Part shown: one piece after another, positions 53,368 through 61,837 of the stretch | How positions within the stretch are numbered: position 1 is the first letter of the stretch | Layout: each line of letters opens with the position of its first letter | NCBI RefSeq assembly: GCF_001021505.1 | Contig: NZ_LDPO01000003.1 | Location: 124,001-188,000 of the forward strand | Origin: Mycolicibacter heraklionensis | Lineage (GTDB): Bacteria > Actinomycetota > Actinomycetes > Mycobacteriales > Mycobacteriaceae | Direction: 5' to 3' | DNA: 64,000 nt | The notes under the pieces: generated by a model | Databases searched by the model: none | What the model was told of the DNA's origin: nothing | The model's input: the letters and a program-made list of their open reading frames with translations, nothing else | Made by a program: the position numbers and the translations under genes

Positions 53368-54942
53368 ATGCGAAAGATTCCTGCCGACCTGGTTCGGCGC
53401 TACGAAGAGCAGGGCTGGTGGACCCGCGAAACCCTCGGTGACCTGCTCGCGGCCGGGCTGGCCGCGGGCGCCGAGACCGGCTTCGAGGTGCATTCGGCGG
53501 TTCGGCCGTGGCGGGGAAACTTCGGTGACGTGGAGCTCGTTGCCCGCCGGTTGGCGGCCGGGTTGCGAGCCCGCGGAGTCGGCCCGGGTGACGTGGTGGC
53601 CCTGCAGCTGCCCAACTGGATGGAGGCCGCCGCGGCGTTCTGGGCGGCGGCGTTTCTGGGTGCGGTCGTGGTGCCCGTCGTGCATTTCTACGGCCCGCGG
53701 GAGTTGGGCTTCATCTTGTCGGCCAGCCGGCCGCGGGTGTTCATCACCGCCGAACGATTCGGGCGGATGAGCTTTCGTCCCGAGCTGTGCGCCGACGTCC
53801 CGGTTGTCGGCGTGGTGGGCGGGAACGGTGCGAGCGTCGTGGGTCAGAACTTCGAGGACCTGCTCGCCGATGAACCGATGGCGGGCACGCTCGATGCCGA
53901 CCCCGGGGCGCCGGCGTTGATCGCGTTCACCTCGGGGACCACCCGCGAACCCAAGGGTGTGATCCACAGTCACCAGACCCTGTGCTGCGAGACGCGCCAG
54001 TTGCTGGCCAACTACCCGAAGGACCGCGGCCGGCAGCTCACCGCCACTCCGGTCGGACACTTCATCGGGATGGTCGGGGCGTTCCTCATCCCGGTGCTGG
54101 AGGGGGCGCCGATCGATCTCGCCGACGTCTGGGATCCCGCCCGGGTGCTGGCGTTGATGGCGGAGCAGGGGGTGTCGATCGGCGGTGGGCCGCCGTACTT
54201 CGTCACCAGCCTGCTCGACCATCCGGACTTCACCGACGAGCACCTGAGCCATATCCGTCACGTCGGCCTCGGTGGGGCGACGGTGCCCGCCGCCGTCACC
54301 CGCCGACTGGCCGATCTGGGCATCTTCGTCTTCCGCTCCTACGGCAGCACCGAGCATCCGTCGATCACCGGTTCGGGCCCGAACGCCCCGGAGCACAAGC
54401 GGTTGTTCACCGACGGCGACGCCCGGCCGGGTGTGGAGCTGAGGCTGGCCCCCGACGGCGAAATCCTGAGCCGCGGACCCGACCTGTGCCTGGGCTACAC
54501 CGATGACGCGCTGACCGAGGCGGCGTTCGATGCCGAGGGCTGGTACCACACCGGCGACATCGGAGTGCTCGACACCGACGGGTATCTGACCATCACCGAC
54601 CGCAAGGCCGACGTGATCATTCGCGGTGGCGAGAACATCAGCGCGGTGGAGGTCGAGGAGGTCCTGCTGGCGATGCCGGCGGTGGCCGAAGCGGTGGTGG
54701 TCGCGGCGCCGGATGCCCGGTTGGGGGAGCGGGCGGTCGCGGTGCTGCGCCTCAAGCCGGGGTGCGTGCTGCCGGCCCTAACGGAAGTGCGGGAGCACTT
54801 CGAGCGGATGGGCGTCGCGCGGCAGAAGTGGCCCGAGGAATTGCGGGAGGTCGAGGACTTCCCGCGCACCGCCAGCGGCAAGGTGCAGAAGTACCTGGTG
54901 CGCAAACAGCTCGCCGAGAGTGTTGCAACGACACCTTTATGA
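53368..54942 (+). CDS. AMP-binding acyl-CoA synthetase
   Basis: A 524-residue adenylate-forming ligase. The P-loop-like A3 motif is FTSGTTREPKGVIHSH, the A7 region GWYHTGDIG and the catalytic Lys in RTASGKVQKY. It activates a carboxylic acid as acyl-AMP and then acyl-CoA. The ATG at 53368 is used; upstream in-frame sequence belongs to the opposite-strand gene. Its stop overlaps the palindrome at 54939. It begins the synthetase-amidohydrolase-synthetase-Bfd group. Confidence 0.9.
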   Translation: MRKIPADLVRRYEEQGWWTRETLGDLLAAGLAAGAETGFEVHSAVRPWRGNFGDVELVARRLAAGLRARGVGPGDVVALQLPNWMEAAAAFWAAAFLGAVVVPVVHFYGPRELGFILSASRPRVFITAERFGRMSFRPELCADVPVVGVVGGNGASVVGQNFEDLLADEPMAGTLDADPGAPALIAFTSGTTREPKGVIHSHQTLCCETRQLLANYPKDRGRQLTATPVGHFIGMVGAFLIPVLEGAPIDLADVWDPARVLALMAEQGVSIGGGPPYFVTSLLDHPDFTDEHLSHIRHVGLGGATVPAAVTRRLADLGIFVFRSYGSTEHPSITGSGPNAPEHKRLFTDGDARPGVELRLAPDGEILSRGPDLCLGYTDDALTEAAFDAEGWYHTGDIGVLDTDGYLTITDRKADVIIRGGENISAVEVEEVLLAMPAVAEAVVVAAPDARLGERAVAVLRLKPGCVLPALTEVREHFERMGVARQKWPEELREVEDFPRTASGKVQKYLVRKQLAESVATTPL

Positions 54943-54957
54943 GAATAAGATTCTCAT
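54939..54957. promoter_or_regulatory. Operator palindrome ATGAGAAT-AAG-ATTCTCAT
   Basis: A perfect palindrome with 8 bp arms and a 3 bp spacer, the strongest of the GAGAAT family. It overlaps the stop of the acyl-CoA synthetase and lies 20 bp before the amidohydrolase start, so the downstream genes probably have their own regulated promoter. Confidence 0.72.
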
Positions 54958-54977
54958 GAACCGAAAAGGAGCATTTC

Positions 54978-56168
54978 ATGGGTCAACTGTCACATCGCGT
55001 GGACGTCCCGTTCCCCTTGTTTGATGCGGATAACCACCTTTACGAGCCGCCGGAAGCGCTGACCAAGTACCTGCCCAAGGAGTACAAGGACGTCGTCCAG
55101 TACGTCGAGGTGAACGGGCGCACCAAGATCGCCATCCGCGGCCAGATCAGCAACTACATCCCGAACCCCACCTTCTCGGTGGTCGCCAAGCCGGGCGCAT
55201 GGGAGGAGTACTTCAAGTACGGCAACCCCGACGGCAAGAGCAAGCGCGAACTGTTCGGCGAACCGATGAAATCCATCCCGGCGTTCTTCGAGCCCGCCCC
55301 TCGGCTGGAGCTGATGGATGAGCTGGGTATCGATCGCTCGCTGATGTTCCCGACCCTGGCCAGCCTCATCGAGGAGCGGCTGCGGGATGACCCGGTCACC
55401 ATCCACGTCATCATCCACGCGCTGAACCAGTGGCTGGACGAGGTCTGGGGCTTCAACTACCAGAACCGCATCTTCACCACGCCGGTCATCACGCTCCCGA
55501 TCGTCGAGAAGGCGATCGAGGAACTGGAGTGGGTGGTCAAGCGCGGCGCCCGGGCGATTCTGATCCGTCCGGCCCCGGTGCCCGGCTTCCGCGGCCCGCG
55601 TTCGTTCGCGCTGCCCGAGTTCGACCCGTTCTGGGAGAAGTGTGTCGAATACGACGTCTTCATCGGGATGCACTCGTCGGACAGTGGCTACTCTCGCTAC
55701 ACCTCCGAGTGGGACGGTGCGGTCGAAGAGATGCTGCCGTTCCAGACCAACGCCATGGGCATCCTCAACGAGTGGCGCCCGATCCAAGACGCGGTGGCCT
55801 CGTGGGTGATCCACGGTGCGCTGTTCCGGCACCCGAAGCTGAAAGTCGGCATCGTGGAAGCCGGCTCCAAGTGGATGTTCCCGCTGTTGGACTCGATGGC
55901 CGAGGTCTACCGGAAGGCGCCCGAGGCGTTCCTCGGAAACCCGATGGAGGAGATCAAGAACCGGATCTACGTCAGCCCGTTCTACGAGGAGGGCATCGAC
56001 GACCTGATCAACCTGGTCGGTGTGGACCAGGTGCTCTACGGTTCGGACTGGCCGCACCCGGAGGGCCTGGCCGAGCCGACCCACTACATCACCGCGCTGT
56101 CGCATCTGCCCATCGAGGACCAGGCCAAGATCATGGGCGGTAACCTCGGTCGGCTCGTCACCGTCTAG
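54978..56168 (+). CDS. Amidohydrolase family protein
   Basis: A 396-residue amidohydrolase_2 protein. LFDADNHLYEPP is the N-terminal metal strand, IGMHSSD (about residue 230) the barrel histidine and VLYGSDWPHPEGL (about residue 350) the last aspartate motif. AAAGGAG precedes the ATG. Such proteins in mycobacterial clusters hydrolyse or decarboxylate ring-derived acids. The gene lies between two acyl-CoA synthetases and is 2 bp from the second. Confidence 0.88.
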   Translation: MGQLSHRVDVPFPLFDADNHLYEPPEALTKYLPKEYKDVVQYVEVNGRTKIAIRGQISNYIPNPTFSVVAKPGAWEEYFKYGNPDGKSKRELFGEPMKSIPAFFEPAPRLELMDELGIDRSLMFPTLASLIEERLRDDPVTIHVIIHALNQWLDEVWGFNYQNRIFTTPVITLPIVEKAIEELEWVVKRGARAILIRPAPVPGFRGPRSFALPEFDPFWEKCVEYDVFIGMHSSDSGYSRYTSEWDGAVEEMLPFQTNAMGILNEWRPIQDAVASWVIHGALFRHPKLKVGIVEAGSKWMFPLLDSMAEVYRKAPEAFLGNPMEEIKNRIYVSPFYEEGIDDLINLVGVDQVLYGSDWPHPEGLAEPTHYITALSHLPIEDQAKIMGGNLGRLVTV

Positions 56169-56170
56169 GG

Positions 56171-57643
56171 GTGCCACGCTGGGAGACCATCCCCGAGATG
56201 GTCCTGAGCGTCGGCGATCGCTTCGGGGATGCCGAAGCGATCGTCGACGGCCCGGTGCGGCTGAGCTTCACGCAGCTGGCTGACCGGGTTCGTTGTGCGG
56301 CAGGTGCCTTCGCCTCGGCGGGTGTGGGCAAGGGCGATCGGGTGGCGATCTGGGCGCCGAATTCGGCGGCCTGGATCATCGCCGCCTTTGGGCTGCTGAC
56401 CGCCGGCGGGATCCTGGTTCCGGTCAACACCCGGTTCAAACCGAGCGAGGCCGACGACATCATCCGTCGTAGCGGCGCCAAGCTGGTGCTGGTCGAGAAG
56501 GGCTTTCTCGGACTGGATTTCAGCGCCTCGCCCGGGGTTCCGGTAATTGACCTGAAATCAGACTTCCTGAGCAGCGGTTCGCCGGTGCAGCGCAGCGTCG
56601 ACGGCGGCGACACCGCCGACATCATCTTCACCTCGGGCACCACCGGTCGGCCCAAAGGCGTCATGATGACCCACCAACAGAACCTGCGGCTCTATGCCGA
56701 GTGGTGCGATCTGGCCGACCTGCGCGAGGGCGACCGGTATCTGATGGTCAACCCCTACTTCCATACGTTCGGCTACAAGGCGGGCTGCATCGCCGCGTGC
56801 ATCCGGGGCGCCACCATGGTGCCGGTGCGGGTCTTCGACGTCGACGCCGTGCTGGAACTTATTGAGGCAGAACGCATCACCATGCTTCCAGGTCCTCCGA
56901 CGCTGTATCAGTCACTGCTGGACGCCGGCGGAACACACGACTTGTCATCGCTGCGGGCCGCGGTCACCGGCGCCGCAGACATCCCGGTGGACCTGATCCG
57001 CAGGATCCGCAACGAGTTGCCGTTCACCTCCATCATGACCGGATACGGGCTGACCGAAGCCGGCACGGTGACGGCTTCCCGGCGTGGCGACTCGTTCGAG
57101 GACATCGCGACCACGGCCGGTCAGGCCTGTGAGGACATCGAAGTCCGCATCGCCGGCGACGCTGAAGCCGGTGAGGTCCTGGTGCGCGGCTACAACGTGA
57201 TGGTCGGCTATCTCGATGACCCGGCTGCTACCGCCGAGGCCATCGACGCCGAAGGCTGGTTGCACACCGGGGATGTCGGCACGCTGGATGCCGCCGGCCG
57301 GTTGCGGATCGTCGGCCGCAAGAAGGACATGTTCATCGTCGGCGGCTTCAACGCCTATCCCGCCGAGATCGAGGGTTTCCTGCTGGAGCATCCGGGGATC
57401 TCGCAGGTCGCGGTGATCGGCGTGCCCGATGAGCGGATGGGCCAGGTGGGCAAGGCGTTTGTGGTTACGAACGCCGCGGAGTCGCCGATCTCCGAGGCGG
57501 AGCTGATCGCTTGGAGCCGAGACCGGATGGCCGGGTTCAAGGTTCCGCGCTCGGTGTGTTTCGTGGACGCACTGCCGCTGAACGCCACCGGCAAAGTGGA
57601 CAAGTCTCAGCTGGAGGCAAGGGCTCTTGAGGCCGGGGCGTGA
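56171..57643 (+). CDS. AMP-binding acyl-CoA synthetase (FadD3-like)
   Basis: A 490-residue adenylate-forming ligase with FTSGTTGRPKGVMMTH, YGLTEAG, GWLHTGDVG and the catalytic Lys in NATGKVDKSQ. Its length and blocks such as GYNVMVGYLDDPAATAEAI resemble FadD3, which activates a steroid ring-degradation acid, but this is judged by eye. GTG start 2 bp after the amidohydrolase. Confidence 0.88.
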   Translation: MPRWETIPEMVLSVGDRFGDAEAIVDGPVRLSFTQLADRVRCAAGAFASAGVGKGDRVAIWAPNSAAWIIAAFGLLTAGGILVPVNTRFKPSEADDIIRRSGAKLVLVEKGFLGLDFSASPGVPVIDLKSDFLSSGSPVQRSVDGGDTADIIFTSGTTGRPKGVMMTHQQNLRLYAEWCDLADLREGDRYLMVNPYFHTFGYKAGCIAACIRGATMVPVRVFDVDAVLELIEAERITMLPGPPTLYQSLLDAGGTHDLSSLRAAVTGAADIPVDLIRRIRNELPFTSIMTGYGLTEAGTVTASRRGDSFEDIATTAGQACEDIEVRIAGDAEAGEVLVRGYNVMVGYLDDPAATAEAIDAEGWLHTGDVGTLDAAGRLRIVGRKKDMFIVGGFNAYPAEIEGFLLEHPGISQVAVIGVPDERMGQVGKAFVVTNAAESPISEAELIAWSRDRMAGFKVPRSVCFVDALPLNATGKVDKSQLEARALEAGA

Positions 57644-57649
57644 CGCGCT

Positions 57650-57832
57650 GTGTACGTCTGCTTGTGCGCTGGGGTGACCAGTCAGCAGGTGATCGACGCA
57701 GCCCGGGCCGGCGCCTCAACCACCAAGCAGGTCGGTGAGTGCACCGGCGCCGGCACGGTGTGCGGACGTTGCCGGAACAATATCCGGGCGCTCATCGCAA
57801 CGGCCCACCAGGAATCCCGCACGCTGACTTAA
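57650..57832 (+). CDS. bfd: Bacterioferritin-associated ferredoxin-like [2Fe-2S] protein
   Basis: A 60-residue protein with Cys4, Cys6, Cys38 and Cys41, the spacing of Bfd [2Fe-2S] domains. Bfd normally helps iron release from bacterioferritin. Here it sits 6 bp after an acyl-CoA synthetase with no ferritin gene nearby, so it may serve as a redox partner or iron donor for the catabolic enzymes. Its stop lies inside the TGACTTAAGTCA palindrome. Confidence 0.82.
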   Translation: MYVCLCAGVTSQQVIDAARAGASTTKQVGECTGAGTVCGRCRNNIRALIATAHQESRTLT

Positions 57833-57836
57833 GTCA
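57825..57836. promoter_or_regulatory. TetR operator palindrome TGACTTAAGTCA (site 1)
   Basis: A perfect 12 bp palindrome 35 bp before the TetR gene at 57872. It recurs at 58500-58517 on the other side of the same gene. Confidence 0.65.
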
Positions 57837-57871
57837 TCCAATGCGCGCGGAGACGCTGAGGCGCTACTGTC

Positions 57872-58495
57872 GTGGCCGTGGCGGACAAGCCAGAGAAGAT
57901 GACGGCGCGCGAAGCCCGGCGACTGCAGACCCGCGAGCGGCTGCTGGGTGCGGCGACCGCGGAGTTCAAGCGCACCGGGATGGCTCAGGCCGACGTCGGC
58001 GCCATCGTGGCCGCGGCCGGCGTCGCGCACGGCACGTTCTTCTTCCATTTCCCCACCAAGGAGCATGTGCTGCTGGAGTTGGAGCGCCGGGAGGAAGAAC
58101 GAATCACCAAGCAGTTCGAAAAGTTTCTGGTCGAGCACCAGGGTCTTTCCGACATCTTGAGTGAGTCCGCGCGTCTGATCATCGATTTGGAGAAGCGCCT
58201 GGGCGATCCGCTGTTCACCGAATTCCTGGCGTTGCACTTCTCGCCGACTCGACCGCCTGCTGAGAACGGCGAGCATCACCCGCTGATCGTGCTGATCGCC
58301 GAACGTATCGACGTGGCGCGGGAACGCGGCGAAATCGACGACGACGTCGTCGCGATGAACAGCGCCGTTTTCTTCCTGCTCGGTCTCTATGCGCTACTCA
58401 TCACCACGCACGACTGGCCGAACCGGCCGGAGTTGGTCGCCGACTACGTGGCCAGGACCTTGCGTGGCCTCGGCGCCGACCGCGGGCCCCAGTAA
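57872..58495 (+). CDS. TetR family transcriptional regulator
   Basis: A 207-residue TetR protein with HTH (RERLLGAATAEFKRTGMAQA; GTFFFHFPTKEHVLLELERR) and a helical C-terminus. Start GTG 57872; GTG 57878 is also possible. It is flanked by two copies of TGACTTAAGTCA and precedes the membrane/MoxR/VWA cluster, so it is the likely repressor of that cluster and of itself. Confidence 0.88.
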   Translation: MAVADKPEKMTAREARRLQTRERLLGAATAEFKRTGMAQADVGAIVAAAGVAHGTFFFHFPTKEHVLLELERREEERITKQFEKFLVEHQGLSDILSESARLIIDLEKRLGDPLFTEFLALHFSPTRPPAENGEHHPLIVLIAERIDVARERGEIDDDVVAMNSAVFFLLGLYALLITTHDWPNRPELVADYVARTLRGLGADRGPQ

Positions 58496-58499
58496 AAGT

Positions 58500-58517
58500 C
58501 ATTGACTTAAGTCAGTG
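58500..58517. promoter_or_regulatory. TetR operator palindrome CATTGACTTAAGTCAGTG (site 2)
   Basis: The 12 bp TGACTTAAGTCA core is extended to 18 bp with a single mismatched pair. It lies between the TetR stop and the GTG at 58538, 20 bp upstream of the first membrane protein gene. Confidence 0.7.
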
Positions 58518-58537
58518 ATTTCCTTACCGTCGTAGGC

Positions 58538-59233
58538 GTGCGACGGCTACCGCAGGACGGGTCCGGGCTGGGGCTCGACGAGCACCTGGACCTGTCGCGA
58601 GCCGCCCAGCGTCAAGCAGACCGCTGGATGATCTCCGGCGGCATGCTCATCGGCACGGCGGCGGCCGGTGTCTTCGGCCTCCCGCTGTTCTTGCGCGGAA
58701 TCTGGTTGCAGGGCAAGGCTGCGCGCGATGGACTGACCGTGCGGCCCATGCTCGTGACATTGCTGGGCTACCTGGTCATCATCGATGCCGCGATCAACGC
58801 CGTGGGCTGGGCGCTGGACATGGTGGCCAACCACACCCTGCTGGCCCGGGTGCTGCTCAACGGCTGGGGCGCGATGTTCGATGCCGGCTATTTCTGGCAC
58901 TACAACGAGCTGTGGATCGGTGGGGCTGCCGGCCCGGGGGAGAAGGGCTGGGAGATCGGCCTGATCTTCACGGTCTTCACCATGCGGATCGCCGCGGCGA
59001 TCGGATTTCTGCAGATGAAGCGGTGGGGTCATCAGTGGATGGTGGTCACCTGCTGGATGGGCGTAGTGATCTGGATCGGCTACGTGTTCAACATGACCAT
59101 GTATGCCGATGTGCGCTACGCCGGTGTGGTGTTCCCGGTGATCGGCTGGTGGCTCTACGACATCTTCTACATCACACCGTTTTTGGCGATCCCGTACCTG
59201 CACACCGTCAACCGGGAGATCTTCTCCGATTGA
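58538..59233 (+). CDS. Polytopic membrane protein, copy 1 of a paralogous pair
   Basis: A 231-residue protein with five or six predicted membrane helices (about residues 30-55, 68-95, 100-118, 138-160, 166-186, 192-217). No family recognised. Polar conserved residues within or next to helices include H-T-L, F-W-H-Y-N-E-L-W, W-G-H-Q-W and L-H-T-V-N, which could bind metal or heme. A second copy is at 61834; their last 110 bp are almost identical. Followed by genes for a 34-residue membrane peptide, a VWA protein and a MoxR-type ATPase. Confidence 0.8.
   Translation: MRRLPQDGSGLGLDEHLDLSRAAQRQADRWMISGGMLIGTAAAGVFGLPLFLRGIWLQGKAARDGLTVRPMLVTLLGYLVIIDAAINAVGWALDMVANHTLLARVLLNGWGAMFDAGYFWHYNELWIGGAAGPGEKGWEIGLIFTVFTMRIAAAIGFLQMKRWGHQWMVVTCWMGVVIWIGYVFNMTMYADVRYAGVVFPVIGWWLYDIFYITPFLAIPYLHTVNREIFSD
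59081..59193 (+). repeat. 113 bp direct repeat, copy 1
   Basis: Identical in DNA to 62377-62489, including all third codon positions, within two otherwise diverged paralogous genes. This suggests recent gene conversion. Confidence 0.9.
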
Positions 59234-59252
59234 TCAACGATAGGAAGTCCTG

Positions 59253-59357
59253 ATGGCCTGGCTCTGGGAGATTCTCCGTTACGTCGCTGCCTGGGGCGGA
59301 ACGTGTTTGATCATCGCGTTCTGGTACTGGATGTTCTCCAGCATCGGAACCTTTTGA
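59253..59357 (+). CDS. 34-residue single-pass membrane protein
   Basis: A short open frame with start ATG 59253, 19 bp after the membrane protein, and AGGAAG upstream. The product is Trp-rich and almost entirely hydrophobic (AWGGTCLIIAFWYWMFSS). Its place in the cluster matches that of the 42-residue protein before the second membrane paralogue, supporting a real small subunit. Function unknown. Confidence 0.6.
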   Translation: MAWLWEILRYVAAWGGTCLIIAFWYWMFSSIGTF

Positions 59358-59364
59358 GCCAGCC

Positions 59365-60873
59365 GTGGACCCCCTGGCGCTCGAGACCAGCTGCGCGCTG
59401 ACGGCGGTCGCACTGAGCGACCGGCGCCGCGAAGGCGCGCGGTTGATGACCGGCGCCCGAAGAAGCTTCAGCCTGAACCCGAACCTGTCCACCGTCTATG
59501 TGCCCCATCCTGCGGAGCCGGGCTGGACTCGACGGACGCTGACCTGCGGGGTGGCGCTGCAATGTTCACCCTCCAAGGAGCGCATCGCGCAGTACCGGTT
59601 GGCCGACCTGTCGCCGCGTGAGCGTCTGGCCCTGACCTTCGTCGAGTCGCGGGTGGCCCTCGGCTGGGTTGCCGGGCGGTGGCCGGGACTGGTGGCCGAG
59701 CTGCAACGGATGCTGCCGGATCTCGATCCCGCCGATCCCGAGATGCCGGCCGCCGAGATGGTCGATCGCGCGATCGCCTTGGCGCGCACCCGGCAATCGC
59801 TGGCCGGGCATTCGCTGACGGGGACACTGCCGGCCGCTTGGACCGGACCGGGGCGCCTGGCCTCCTCGGTGCGTCGCCTCGGCCGGATGCCGTGGTCCAG
59901 CAACGAGAAACGGCGCCCACGTCCGTATTCGGTACCGGTGGGCGGTGACGGGGGTGTTCGCAACACCACCATGCCGCCGCCGAGCCGGCCCGAAGACGAC
60001 GATCGCTTTCTCGGTCTCGACCGCAGGCCGGGCATCCCGTACCCGGAGTGGAACCTGCACACGGGCGCCCTGTTGCCAGACCACGTCGCCGTAGTGGAAC
60101 TCAACCGGCGAATACCTTCAGGCGAGCCGTCCCCGGCCGCGGTCGAACTGCGTAAGTGGTTCGAACAACACACCGTCCGCGCCATGACTAATCGGCTTGC
60201 CGATGGATCCGATCTCGACGTCGACGCCTACGTCGGCTACCGACTCGACGTGGCGGCCGGCACGGCCGGCGAGCCCCGGATCTTCCGGGACCTGCTGCCC
60301 GCGGACCGGGACGTGACCACCGCGGTGCTGCTCGATGCGAGCTCGTCGCTGGGGGTGCACGGTGGCCGGTTGTTCGGCCTGGAGCTCGCCTGCGCGGACG
60401 CGCTCTCGGCGGCGATGACGCGCGCGCGTCAGCGCCACGGCATCTTCGCGTTCACCGGCAACACCCGCCACCACGTGGAAGTGCACTGCCTCAAGGACTT
60501 CGGCGACCGGAGGTTCGTGGCGCCGAGCGCGCTGGGACTTTTGACCGGCGGCTACACCCGACTGGGCGCCCCGCTGCGGCATCTGACCAGCCGGCTGCTG
60601 ACGCAGCCTGGCGGACGGCGGCTGCTCATCGTGATCGGCGATGGGCTGATGTCCGACGAGGGCTACGAAGGTCGATACGCCTGGGCCGATGTCGCACACG
60701 CCGTCGAGGAAGCCGAGGAGGCCGGCGTCTGCGTGTACTACGTCGGGGTCGGACCCGTGCGCGTCGATCCGCTGCCCGAGGTATTCGGACCGCGCCGCTC
60801 CCAACGGATTCGGCGGGTCGCGGAGCTACCGCGCGTACTGGCCCACGTACACCGCGAACTGACCGCAGCATGA
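59365..60873 (+). CDS. VWA-domain protein, NorD/CbbO-like
   Basis: A 502-residue protein with an N-terminal part of no clear fold, a Pro/Arg-rich linker (about residues 170-215) and a C-terminal VWA domain. The MIDAS site is complete: D-A-S-S-S near residue 322, a Thr in GGYTRLGAPLRHL and an Asp in VIGDGLMSDEG. It overlaps functionally with the following MoxR-type ATPase; such pairs (NorQ-NorD, CbbQ-CbbO) insert metal or remodel enzymes. The start is probably the GTG at 59365. Confidence 0.85.
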   Translation: MDPLALETSCALTAVALSDRRREGARLMTGARRSFSLNPNLSTVYVPHPAEPGWTRRTLTCGVALQCSPSKERIAQYRLADLSPRERLALTFVESRVALGWVAGRWPGLVAELQRMLPDLDPADPEMPAAEMVDRAIALARTRQSLAGHSLTGTLPAAWTGPGRLASSVRRLGRMPWSSNEKRRPRPYSVPVGGDGGVRNTTMPPPSRPEDDDRFLGLDRRPGIPYPEWNLHTGALLPDHVAVVELNRRIPSGEPSPAAVELRKWFEQHTVRAMTNRLADGSDLDVDAYVGYRLDVAAGTAGEPRIFRDLLPADRDVTTAVLLDASSSLGVHGGRLFGLELACADALSAAMTRARQRHGIFAFTGNTRHHVEVHCLKDFGDRRFVAPSALGLLTGGYTRLGAPLRHLTSRLLTQPGGRRLLIVIGDGLMSDEGYEGRYAWADVAHAVEEAEEAGVCVYYVGVGPVRVDPLPEVFGPRRSQRIRRVAELPRVLAHVHRELTAA

Positions 60874-60895
60874 CCGACGACGTGCGAGGAGCCCG

Positions 60896-61690
60896 ATGAG
60901 CAGCGATGTCTACTTCGCCAACGGCAACGAGGTGCAGTTGTTCGAGAAGGCCTACCGCCGCCGAATCCCGGTGATGCTCACCGGCCCGACCGGCTGTGGC
61001 AAGACCCGGCTCGTCGAGCACATGGGCCAGCTGCTGGGGCGCCCCGTGGTCACCATCAGTTGCCATGACGACCTGACCAGCTCGGACCTGGTGGGCCGGT
61101 TCCTGGTGTCCGGCGGTGACGTGGTGTGGACGGACGGACCGCTGACCCAAGCGGTCAAGGCCGGTGCGATCTGCTACCTCGACGAAGTCGTTGAGGCGCG
61201 GCACGACTCGCTGGCCATTCTGCACTCGCTGACCGATCACCGGCGCAGCCTGTACCTGGATCGTGCCGGTGAAACCGTCACGGCGCCGGACACCTTCATG
61301 CTGGTCTGCTCCTACAACCCCGCCTACCGGAGCTCGCTCAAAGAGCTGAAGCCCTCATTCCGGCAACGGTTCGCCACGCTGCCCATGCAGTACCTGCCGC
61401 CGGAGCGCGAGGCGCAGGTGATCGTCGCCGAGACCGGCATCGAGTCACAGATCGCCGGTCGGCTGGTGCAGTGCGCCACCGCGCTGCGCACCGCAGACCA
61501 GGCGTTGCACTTCGAACTGCCGTCGACGCGCACCTTGGTCAACGCCGCGCAGCTGGTCGCCGCCGGCGCAGCCGAGACCGAGGCCGCCGAAGCGTGCATC
61601 CTCGCACCGCTGACCACGGACGGCGGAATTCACGACGGCCTGCGTGAAGTGGCCGCCAGCGTGCTCACCACCCGGGCCGAGCGCCACTAG
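60896..61690 (+). CDS. MoxR-type AAA+ ATPase, NorQ/CbbQ-like
   Basis: A 264-residue AAA+ protein. Walker A is GPTGCGKTR (about residues 30-38), Walker B ICYLDEVVEA (about 90-99), sensor 1 LVCSYNP and the arginine-rich PSFRQRFATLP follows. Length and motifs match the NorQ/NirQ/CbbQ group. It is 22 bp after the VWA gene. Together they probably drive maturation of the membrane proteins encoded on both sides. Confidence 0.92.
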   Translation: MSSDVYFANGNEVQLFEKAYRRRIPVMLTGPTGCGKTRLVEHMGQLLGRPVVTISCHDDLTSSDLVGRFLVSGGDVVWTDGPLTQAVKAGAICYLDEVVEARHDSLAILHSLTDHRRSLYLDRAGETVTAPDTFMLVCSYNPAYRSSLKELKPSFRQRFATLPMQYLPPEREAQVIVAETGIESQIAGRLVQCATALRTADQALHFELPSTRTLVNAAQLVAAGAAETEAAEACILAPLTTDGGIHDGLREVAASVLTTRAERH

Positions 61691-61708
61691 GAAAGGAAGT
61701 CGCAGAAC

Positions 61709-61837
61709 ATGGACCAGCAAGAACGCAACCGCAAGCGAGCCCTGATCGTCTTTCAGATCTTCATCTACGGCTACCTGGCCATCATGTTCGGCATCCAGCT
61801 GTACATGTCGTTCGCGCGGGGATGGTGGCAGCTATGA
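61709..61837 (+). CDS. 42-residue single-pass membrane protein
   Basis: A small open frame with GGAAAGGAAG before the ATG. A charged N-terminus (DQQERNRKRAL) is followed by one membrane helix (IVFQIFIYGYLAIMFGIQLY). It has an ATGA overlap with the second polytopic protein, which strongly supports expression. It is the counterpart of the 34-residue protein at 59253. Confidence 0.7.
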   Translation: MDQQERNRKRALIVFQIFIYGYLAIMFGIQLYMSFARGWWQL

